5,175 bases of DNA, taken from HGM12669 sp048527645. Its GTDB lineage: Bacteria > Bacillota > Clostridia > Oscillospirales > CAG-272. Under the pieces are notes generated by a model. The model saw only the letters and a list, made by a program, of their open reading frames with translations. It was not told the origin of the DNA and made no database searches. Location of the stretch: assembly GCA_048527645.1 (NCBI GenBank), contig DBGFNI010000013.1:1-5175 (forward strand). The letters are read 5' to 3'. This document shows positions 1 through 4,942 of the stretch, one piece after another (the first letter of the stretch is position 1; every line of letters starts with the position of its first letter). A program made the translations under genes and the position numbers.

Positions 1-1
1 G

Positions 2-388
2 CTCGCCGCACCGATAACCGACACGGCGCTGATCGTTTCCTCCCCGCAGGCAACGGCCGTCCGCGGTGCGCAGAGAGCAGGAGATGTGCTGGCACAGATG
101 GGCGTGGAAGATCTCGCGCTGATCGTCAACCAGTATGATTTTTCCGCCAAAAAGGCCGATCCGGTCTCCGACCGGCTGACGCTGATTGAGATGATCGACC
201 GCATCAGCATCCGGCTGCTCGGTGTCATTCCGTTCTGTTCCCGCGTTTGGAAGGATCAGAACGACGGCGTTCTCATCACAGACGCATCCTATCGCAAAAA
301 CGATTTTGCGCAGAGTTTTTCCAACATTGCCAAGCGACTGGAGCACAAGCAGATCCCCTTGCTGTCAGGCTTTCGCCGCAACAAATAG
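2..388 (+). CDS. MinD/ParA-family P-loop ATPase, C-terminal part (5' end outside window)
   Basis: The frame is open to the left edge and gives 128 residues ending at TAG 386-388, so the Walker A and switch regions lie outside the window. What is seen fits the second half of a MinD-type deviant Walker ATPase. A strand and helix read TDTALIVSSPQATAVRGAQR, matching the MinD pattern of hydrophobic strand, then 'P-x-x-x-x-VR-x-x-x-R' after the switch II region. A second strand, ALIVNQYD, is followed by IRLLGVIPF, which matches the 'LVGVIP' strand of MinD. In such proteins ATP-driven dimerisation at the membrane positions other cell-division factors. The C-terminus (PLLSGFRRNK) is short and basic and does not clearly show the amphipathic membrane-targeting helix of true MinD, so another MinD-like role is possible. 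It sits 39 bases upstream of the MGS-like gene in the same orientation, probably co-transcribed. An ATG at 86 is only an internal methionine. Family call fairly sure, exact role not. Confidence 0.72.
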   Translation, partial: LAAPITDTALIVSSPQATAVRGAQRAGDVLAQMGVEDLALIVNQYDFSAKKADPVSDRLTLIEMIDRISIRLLGVIPFCSRVWKDQNDGVLITDASYRKNDFAQSFSNIAKRLEHKQIPLLSGFRRNK

Positions 389-406
389 CATACACACTTA
401 TCATCC

Positions 407-416
407 AGGAAAGGAA
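407..416 (+). promoter_or_regulatory. Ribosome binding site of the MGS-like gene
   Basis: The purine run AGGAAAGGAA ends 11 bases before ATG 428. No promoter-like pair is evident in the 39-base gap after the MinD-like gene, which supports translation from a shared transcript. Confidence 0.6.
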
Positions 417-427
417 CGGGCTGAAAT

Positions 428-874
428 ATGGAAATTGCATTGATTGCACAGGACTCAAAAAAAGAATTGATGGCGCAGTTTTGCATTGCATATTGCGGCA
501 TCTTAAGCAAATATGCGCTTTGCTCCACTTCCATCACCGGCAAATATATTTCCGATGCAACCGGGCTGGTGATTGAGCGGCTGCTGCCCGGTGCTGACGG
601 CGGTTTTCAGCAGATTGTCTCACGGATTGCATACAACGAGATCGACATGGTGCTTTATTTCCGTGACACTGCGATTGATACTGTTGATTTGAAACGGGAT
701 GAAACGGAGATGGAGCTGCTGCGGATCTGTGATAAACAAAACATCCCCGTTGCAACCAACATTGCGACTGCGGAGGCATTGGTTTCCGCGCTGGATCGCG
801 GTGATTTTGACTGGCGCGAGGTCATGAATCCCAATTCTGAATATAACCGAAAAAAAGTCGGAAAAAAGAATTGA
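428..874 (+). CDS. Methylglyoxal synthase-like protein with degenerate active site
   Basis: This 148-residue product aligns along its length, from memory, with B. subtilis MgsA (dihydroxyacetone phosphate to methylglyoxal plus phosphate; cytosolic). Kept family landmarks are IALIAQD at 3-9, ITG at 36-38, ATGL at 44-47, GG-QQ at 58-62, RD at 79-80, NIPVATN at 105-111 and FDWRE near 129-133. The chemistry is not kept. The active-site His of 'AHD' is Gln8. The catalytic Asp of 'GGDQQ' is Phe60. A phosphate-loop Thr of 'GTTG' is Ile36 and the Ser of 'SGPLGGD' is Pro54. The 'DPLTAQPHEPD' loop, which carries the other catalytic His and Asp, is rewritten as Asp80-Asp91 with about three extra residues and no His. 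Lys12, Thr34 and Thr37 remain. The reading frame is intact and has a good RBS, so this is not a decayed gene; a pseudoenzyme, sensor or enzyme of altered specificity is more likely. The C-terminus is Lys/Arg/Asn-rich. I withhold mgsA because activity is doubtful. Confidence 0.85.
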   Translation: MEIALIAQDSKKELMAQFCIAYCGILSKYALCSTSITGKYISDATGLVIERLLPGADGGFQQIVSRIAYNEIDMVLYFRDTAIDTVDLKRDETEMELLRICDKQNIPVATNIATAEALVSALDRGDFDWREVMNPNSEYNRKKVGKKN

Positions 875-880
875 CTTTTT
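852..880 (+). other. A/T-rich inverted repeat across the end of the MGS-like gene
   Basis: AAAAAGTC (852-859) and GACTTTTT (873-880) are perfect 8-base inverted arms around a 13-base loop, spanning the stop codon. The 3' arm itself carries the T run, so it could act as a weak terminator for the upstream operon. It also contains the -35 box of the next promoter. Termination is inferred and weakly supported because the stem is mostly A-T. Confidence 0.3.
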
Positions 881-899
881 CCGCGCGGGCGTATATAAT
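871..899 (+). promoter_or_regulatory. Sigma-A promoter of the thrS T-box leader
   Basis: The -35 box TTGACT (871-876) and -10 box TATAAT (894-899) are separated by exactly 17 bases, one mismatch from the full consensus. Transcription is expected to begin near 905-907, just ahead of the folded leader. The -35 box overlaps the TGA stop (872-874) of the MGS-like gene, so the two units abut with no spare sequence. Confidence 0.88.
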
Positions 900-1037
900 A
901 GGTTTATCGGGTATATTATCAAAAAGGGAAGCATTTTTTCCCGAACATCTTTCGGACATGTCGTCCCATTCCCTGTTTCCGCTAACAGAGAGCGCATCAT
1001 CGGCTGAAAATGCGCATGGAAGCAAATTGCCGACGGT

Positions 1038-1040
1038 ACC
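1038..1040 (+). promoter_or_regulatory. T-box specifier codon ACC (threonine)
   Basis: ACC lies on the 3' side of the Stem I internal loop and is followed by A1041, as in known specifier loops. It would pair with the GGU anticodon of tRNA-Thr. A second ACC at 1041-1043 is less likely, because C1042 and C1043 are used in the basal helix. Confidence 0.8.
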
Positions 1041-1097
1041 ACCGAGAGGTCAGCATGCATATTGCGGTAGATTTGCCGCTTTTCACGAGTGAAACCA

Positions 1098-1134
1098 TGG
1101 GTGGAACCGTGCTGCCAAGCAAACGCAGCACCCC
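1098..1134 (+). promoter_or_regulatory. T-box sequence and antiterminator
   Basis: TGGGTGGAACCGTG (1098-1111) differs from the T-box consensus AGGGTGGNACCGCG at its first base and at the C of the final GCG. The antiterminator forms from GGG (1099-1101) with CCC (1132-1134), a seven-base bulge TGGAACC (1102-1108), and a perfect seven-pair helix GTGCTGC/GCAGCAC (1109-1115 with 1125-1131). UGGA in the bulge would pair with a tRNA 3' end UCCA, which predicts U as discriminator base. The 3' strand is shared with the terminator. Confidence 0.9.
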
Positions 1135-1163
1135 TGTGCCGAAACAGGCACGGGGGTGTTTTT
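1127..1163 (+). terminator. Intrinsic terminator of the T-box leader
   Basis: CACCCCTGTGCC (1129-1140) pairs with GGCACGGGGGTG (1147-1158), a 12-pair stem with one G-T pair and loop GAAACA. A T run follows at 1159-1163. Its 5' arm reuses bases 1129-1134 of the antiterminator, so only one of the two can form. Without uncharged tRNA it should stop transcription about 55 bases before thrS. Confidence 0.93.
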
Positions 1164-1201
1164 GTTTCCCTGATTACGATGATTGATCAATACAAAACCG
1201 A

Positions 1202-1207
1202 AAGGAG
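1202..1207 (+). promoter_or_regulatory. Ribosome binding site fixing the thrS start
   Basis: AAGGAG lies 10 bases before ATG 1218. It decides the start: the open frame runs back to an ATG at 1089, but that ATG is inside the T-box leader, has no RBS, and would precede the leader terminator. Confidence 0.8.
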
Positions 1208-1217
1208 AGAATCGAAT

Positions 1218-3152
1218 ATGTTTACACTGAAATTCGGAGAGAAAGAGGCAAGCTTTGATACCCCCGTCACCGTATATGAGGCGGCAAAGCAGCTGGAACT
1301 GACAGGCCGCGACACGCTTGCATGCGAGATCAACGGCGAGGTGCACGAACTGACCGCGACCGTCGGCACAGATGCGCAGATCAAGCTGCTCACCTTTGCA
1401 GACGAAGCGGGCAAAAAGGTCTTCCGGCACACCGCGGCGCACATTCTGGCTCAGGCGGTCAAGCGCCTGTATCCCCAGACCAAGCTCGGCATCGGACCCG
1501 CCCTTGACAACGGTTTTTATTACGATTTTGACAGCGAAACGCCCTTCACGCCGGAGGTTCTCAAGGCTTTGGAGGCAGAGATGAAAAAGATCGTGCATGA
1601 AAACCTGAAGTTGGAACGCTTCACGTTGCCCCGCGAAGAAGCTGTCAAGCTGATGGAACAGCGCGATGAGCCGTATAAGGTTCAGTTGATTCGCGAGCTG
1701 CCTGACAATGAGGAAATTTCTTTTTACCGGCAGGGCGAATATGTTGATCTGTGCGCCGGTCCGCACCTGTTTTCCACCGCCGCCGTCAAGGCCTTCCGCC
1801 TGACCGCCTGCACCGGCGCATACTGGAAGGGCGACCAGAACAACAAGCAGATGCAGCGCATTTACGGCACGGCATTCCCCGCCAAGGACGCCCTCAACGA
1901 GTATCTGATGCAGGTAGAAGAGGCAAAGAAGCGCGACCATAACAAAATCGGCCGCGAGCTGGAATATTTCACGACTGTGGACTATATCGGACAAGGGCTT
2001 CCCATTCTACTGCCCAAGGGCGCACGGACGATACAGATTTTGCAGCGCTTTGTGGAAGACGAAGAGCGCCGCCGCGGCTATCTGCTGACTAAAACGCCGC
2101 TGATGGCAAAGCGGGAACTGTATCAGATTTCCGGTCACTGGGATCACTATCTTGACAGCATGTTTGTGCTGGGCGATCCCCATGACGAAACGAAAGAGTG
2201 CTTTGCGCTGCGCCCGATGACCTGCCCTTTCCAGTATCAGGTCTTCCTGAACAAAAAACGCTCTTACCGCGATCTGCCCATGCGGCTGGGAGAGACCTCC
2301 ACGCTGTTCCGCAATGAGGACTCCGGAGAGATGCACGGATTGATCCGTGTCCGCCAGTTTACCATTTCCGAGGGACATTTGATTCTGACGCCCGAGCAGC
2401 TGGAGGAAGAATTCCGCGGGTGTCTGGATTTGGCGCTGTATATGCTGGACGCGGTCGGGCTGCGTGAGGACTGCACCTTCCGCTTCTCGCAGTGGGACCC
2501 CAATAATACCGCAAAATACGAAGGCACACCCGAGCAGTGGAACGAAGCGCAAACTATCATGGGCAATCTTCTGGACAAAATCGGGCTGGAATATTCCATC
2601 GGCATCGACGAGGCGGCGTTCTACGGGCCTAAGCTGGACATCCAGATGAAAAATGTCCACGGCAAGGAGGACACGCTGATCACCATACAGATCGATATGC
2701 TCTTGGCAAAGAAATTCGGTATGGAATATACTGACCGGGACGACACCAGAAAAACGCCTTATATCATCCATCGCACCTCGCTTGGCTGCTATGAGCGCAC
2801 GCTGGCGCTGCTCTTGGAAAAATACGCCGGCGCACTCCCCACATGGATCGCTCCCACGCAGGTAAAGCTGTTGCCCATCGGCTATGATCAGCACGCGTAT
2901 GCCGAGCAGTTCATGGCGGAGATGGAAGCACAGGGCATTCGCTGCGAAATCGACGAACGGAATGAAAAGATCGGATACAAAATCCGTGAAGCGCAGTTGG
3001 AGAAGGTCCCCTACATGCTGATCATCGGCGCAAAAGAAATGGAAGAGGGCTGTGTCTCCGTCCGGTCGAGAAAGCATCTGGACGAAGGTGCCATGACAAA
3101 AGCCGCCTTCACTGAGAAAATTCTGCAGGAAATCCGCTCTCTGGAAAAATAA
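1218..3152 (+). CDS. thrS: Threonyl-tRNA synthetase (class II, with editing domain)
   Basis: This cytosolic enzyme charges tRNA-Thr with threonine. The 644 residues match the usual bacterial length (~640). A TGS domain occupies about 1-62. The editing domain (about 63-230) keeps HTAAH (His71, His75) and DLCAGPH (Cys179, His183), the metal-type site that removes mischarged serine. The class II core (about 245-540) has motif 2 around TLFRNE (Arg365). The threonine-recognising zinc ligands are Cys336 (MTCP), His387 (SEGH) and His518 (IIHR), and motif 3 is GCYERTLALLLEKY. The anticodon-binding domain covers about 545-640 (NEKIGYKIREA at 582-592). The core differs from E. coli ThrRS: FTQDDAH is FTISEGH here, so Gln381 and Asp383 of E. 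coli correspond to Ile383 and Glu385, and MNCPGH is MTCPFQ. I recall a similar signature in other Clostridia enzymes but cannot check it here. Expression is controlled by the T-box leader. Function very sure. Confidence 0.97.
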   Translation: MFTLKFGEKEASFDTPVTVYEAAKQLELTGRDTLACEINGEVHELTATVGTDAQIKLLTFADEAGKKVFRHTAAHILAQAVKRLYPQTKLGIGPALDNGFYYDFDSETPFTPEVLKALEAEMKKIVHENLKLERFTLPREEAVKLMEQRDEPYKVQLIRELPDNEEISFYRQGEYVDLCAGPHLFSTAAVKAFRLTACTGAYWKGDQNNKQMQRIYGTAFPAKDALNEYLMQVEEAKKRDHNKIGRELEYFTTVDYIGQGLPILLPKGARTIQILQRFVEDEERRRGYLLTKTPLMAKRELYQISGHWDHYLDSMFVLGDPHDETKECFALRPMTCPFQYQVFLNKKRSYRDLPMRLGETSTLFRNEDSGEMHGLIRVRQFTISEGHLILTPEQLEEEFRGCLDLALYMLDAVGLREDCTFRFSQWDPNNTAKYEGTPEQWNEAQTIMGNLLDKIGLEYSIGIDEAAFYGPKLDIQMKNVHGKEDTLITIQIDMLLAKKFGMEYTDRDDTRKTPYIIHRTSLGCYERTLALLLEKYAGALPTWIAPTQVKLLPIGYDQHAYAEQFMAEMEAQGIRCEIDERNEKIGYKIREAQLEKVPYMLIIGAKEMEEGCVSVRSRKHLDEGAMTKAAFTEKILQEIRSLEK

Positions 3153-3160
3153 ACCCACAC

Positions 3161-3215
3161 AGCACCCCCTGCCACATCCAAAGCGTAAAAATGCCGGCAT
3201 GCGCGCGGGGGTGCT
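3161..3215 (+). terminator. Large GC-rich stem-loop after thrS, possible terminator
   Basis: AGCACCCCC (3161-3169) and GGGGGTGCT (3207-3215) are perfect nine-base inverted arms, eight bases after the thrS stop. The 37-base loop can form a further TGCC/GGCA helix (3170-3173 with 3196-3199) and contains the palindrome ATGCCGGCAT. No T run follows the stem (TCAGAATTT), so it may be a weak terminator or a 3'-end stabiliser. Confidence 0.55.
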
Positions 3216-3274
3216 TCAGAATTTGTAGAAATTGTAAAATATGTGGAAAAACGCGGAAAATCCCACTTTTCTTC

Positions 3275-3303
3275 TTGACATTTTTCACATTATTTGCTAT
3301 TAT
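3275..3303 (+). promoter_or_regulatory. Sigma-A promoter of the solute-binding protein gene
   Basis: A perfect -35 box TTGACA (3275-3280) is followed after 17 bases by TATTAT (3298-3303). An overlapping perfect TATAAT (3301-3306) sits at a less favourable 20-base spacing. Start of transcription is expected near 3310. This places the ATG at 3241 upstream of the transcript and rules it out as the start of the next gene. No operator repeat was recognised. Confidence 0.85.
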
Positions 3304-3326
3304 AATGATACTAAAATACCCAACAT

Positions 3327-3344
3327 AAGGAAAGGATCAAGGGA
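3327..3344 (+). promoter_or_regulatory. Ribosome binding site of the solute-binding protein gene
   Basis: Two purine-rich stretches precede ATG 3349: AAGGAAAGGA (3327-3336, 12 bases upstream) and AAGGGA (3339-3344, 4 bases upstream). The first is stronger but rather far and the second rather near; either supports this start. Confidence 0.6.
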
Positions 3345-3348
3345 AACC

Positions 3349-4878
3349 ATGAAAACTAACCCTAACTGTAAGGTTCGTTCCCGTGTTTTTCTGTTGCTCT
3401 TGGCATTGGCAATGCTGCTCAGCGTCTGCCTGACTGCCTGCGGCGACAAGAATGACGGCAACGATAAAACCCCGAGCACTAGCGGCAATTCTCCGACAGA
3501 TTATGCTGCGGAAGCCGGCGTTGATTCCAACTGGACATACGACGATCAAACCTTTACATTTTTCATCGGCTCCGACGGCTGGGTCTCCGATGACATCTGG
3601 GATGATGAAGACTCCAATGTGATGAAGCTTGCCCCCGGTGAACCGGTATATGACGCGGTCATGCAGCGTGTTCTTCTCATGGAAGAGTTGTACGGCTGTA
3701 AAATCGCAGTTACCGGTCAGGGCGAAGGCACCAGCGCACAGAGCACCATCGAAACGCATCTGAACGCCGGCGATAACGCTTTTCAGGCGATTTCCACCTC
3801 CGGTGATGTCTGCTACCGTTTGGCAGTCGGCGAAAATCTGTGGGACTTCACACAGTGGGATAATTTGGATCTCTCTGCAAGCTACTGGGATCAGGAGTTT
3901 GTCGATCAGATGACCATCAACGGACATCTGTACTTCCTACTCGGTGAATATTCCCGCCGCGACAACCAGATGACGCACGCCGTCGCATTCAACAAGAGAA
4001 TGTGCGGCAAATACGAAGGCCTGCCGGAAACCTCCGCTGAGTTTTATCAGCTGGTAAAAGACGGCAAGTGGACGCTGGATAAAATGTTTGAGTATGCGCA
4101 GCTGGTAACCGGCGAAGTTGACGGTGACGGAAAACTCACCGAAAACGACCGCATCGGCCTGCTATATCGCCAGACCTCTGTATACGGCTTCTTGCAGGGC
4201 AGCGGCATCAACATCGCTTCTAAGGACAGCAACGGCGAATTGCAGTTGACCTTCTGGAGCGACAAGACCGCAACACTGTGGGAAAAGCTGATGGATATGG
4301 CTACCTCTTCCTATGCGATGAACACCGATAAGGATGCGATCCTCGGCGACAGCTATATTGACGCAAAAAAGATGATGGAGGAAGATCGCTGCCTCTTCTT
4401 CTGCGAGTATATCCACACCTTTGAGGAAATGCGTAAACAGGATATCGAGTTCGGTATTCTTCCCTTCCCCAAATATGACGAGGCGCAGGAGCAGTATATT
4501 TCGGCTTCTCATGACTACGGTACAAACTTCCTGTGCGTGCCGATCATGAACCTGGATACCGAAAACACCGCAAACATTCTTTCCATCTTCTCTTACATGG
4601 GTCAGGAGATGCTGACACCCGCATACTATGAAAACGTGCTGTACGGCAAGACCGTTAAGGATGAGGAATCCCGCGAGATGCTGGATTTGATCTTTGAGAC
4701 CAAGCATTATGACCTGGGTACTTACATGAACTGGTCCGAATTCTCCAAGAAGCTGATGAACGGTGTATGGAATGAAAAATCCACCGCACTGTCCTCCTTC
4801 TACAACTCTTACGAGAAGCGAGTAAAGCGCCAGATCGATACCGAAATGAACGGCGCCGCATTCTCCTCCCTTACGTAA
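3349..4878 (+). CDS. Lipoprotein extracellular solute-binding protein of an ABC importer (family 1-like)
   Basis: This 509-residue product begins with a lipoprotein signal: basic KVRSR (8-12), hydrophobic core 13-27, and lipobox LTAC with the lipidated Cys31. A short Asp/Asn/Ser/Thr-rich linker (32-50) tethers it to the membrane outer face. The body resembles family 1 (MalE-like) solute-binding proteins common in Clostridia, usually for oligosaccharides. Traits seen are YDAVMQRVLLMEELYG near 101-116, NGHLYFLLGEYS near 191-202, VAFNKRM at 212-218, DGKWTLDKMFEYA at 238-250, and GILPFPKYDEAQ at 369-380 before the hinge-like SHDYGTNF. An EF-hand-like loop, DGDGKLTEND (258-267), occurs as in related proteins and may bind calcium. 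Many Trp, Tyr and Asp residues would suit a sugar ligand, but the substrate cannot be read from sequence. The start at 3349 follows from the promoter, RBS and signal peptide. The gene has its own promoter and terminator, and no permease or ATPase gene is in view. Confidence 0.88.
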   Translation: MKTNPNCKVRSRVFLLLLALAMLLSVCLTACGDKNDGNDKTPSTSGNSPTDYAAEAGVDSNWTYDDQTFTFFIGSDGWVSDDIWDDEDSNVMKLAPGEPVYDAVMQRVLLMEELYGCKIAVTGQGEGTSAQSTIETHLNAGDNAFQAISTSGDVCYRLAVGENLWDFTQWDNLDLSASYWDQEFVDQMTINGHLYFLLGEYSRRDNQMTHAVAFNKRMCGKYEGLPETSAEFYQLVKDGKWTLDKMFEYAQLVTGEVDGDGKLTENDRIGLLYRQTSVYGFLQGSGINIASKDSNGELQLTFWSDKTATLWEKLMDMATSSYAMNTDKDAILGDSYIDAKKMMEEDRCLFFCEYIHTFEEMRKQDIEFGILPFPKYDEAQEQYISASHDYGTNFLCVPIMNLDTENTANILSIFSYMGQEMLTPAYYENVLYGKTVKDEESREMLDLIFETKHYDLGTYMNWSEFSKKLMNGVWNEKSTALSSFYNSYEKRVKRQIDTEMNGAAFSSLT

Positions 4879-4898
4879 TACAGTAGAGTAAACTAAAC

Positions 4899-4941
4899 AA
4901 CAAAACAAAGAGACTGTCCAGACAGCCTCTTTGTTTTGTTT
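4899..4941 (+). terminator. Strong intrinsic terminator after the solute-binding protein gene
   Basis: The arm 4899-4912 (AACAAAACAAAGAG) pairs perfectly with 4927-4940. After one A-C mismatch, CTGT/ACAG (4914-4917 with 4922-4925) closes a CCAG loop. The T-rich 3' arm serves as the U tract, and the A-rich 5' arm means the structure may also terminate in the opposite direction. It ends the gene as a single-gene unit. Confidence 0.85.
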
Positions 4942-4942
4942 G

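Larger units (their letters stand above)
906..1163 (+). ncRNA. T-box riboswitch leader, threonine (ACC) specific, controlling thrS
   Basis: This is a cis-acting leader that binds tRNA-Thr and lets transcription continue into thrS when the tRNA is uncharged. The start is estimated from the promoter. Folding by hand gives a small hairpin GGGAA/TTCCC (926-942), then Stem I. The basal helix is 947-955 with 1042-1050 (9 pairs, two G-T). The specifier internal loop is 956-961 opposite 1036-1041. Next come CGTC/GACG (962-965 with 1032-1035), an internal loop, TGTTTCC/GGAAGCA (974-980 with 1018-1024), an AGAGA-containing bulge, and the distal hairpin GCGCAT/ATGCGC (992-997 with 1010-1015). The specifier loop holds ACC (1038-1040, Thr) followed by the expected purine A1041. 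A Stem III-like hairpin is at 1064-1079 (loop GATT) and a small hairpin at 1081-1094. The T-box sequence, antiterminator and terminator follow. The Thr codon and the downstream thrS agree with each other. Confidence 0.93.

Noticed and set aside
871..1092. Small open frame of 73 residues inside the T-box leader
   Set aside because: The stretch folds as T-box Stem I and Stem III, there is no RBS, and the frame begins at or before the transcription start.
1083..1994. Long minus-strand open frame of 303 residues opposite the leader and thrS
   Set aside because: It is antisense to the T-box and to a certain ThrRS gene. Its composition reflects the GC-skewed codon positions of thrS, and it has no family resemblance.
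2007..3200. Minus-strand open frame of 397 residues opposite thrS
   Set aside because: It is a shadow of thrS codon structure, with irregular composition, no recognisable domain, and a start inside the post-thrS hairpin.
3241..3348. Upstream extension of the solute-binding protein from ATG 3241
   Set aside because: It would lie across the -35 and -10 boxes, add 36 residues ahead of a normal lipoprotein signal peptide, and has no RBS.
4162..4908. Minus-strand open frame of 248 residues opposite the solute-binding protein gene
   Set aside because: It is antisense to a clear lipoprotein gene, begins in the terminator hairpin, and shows no motif.
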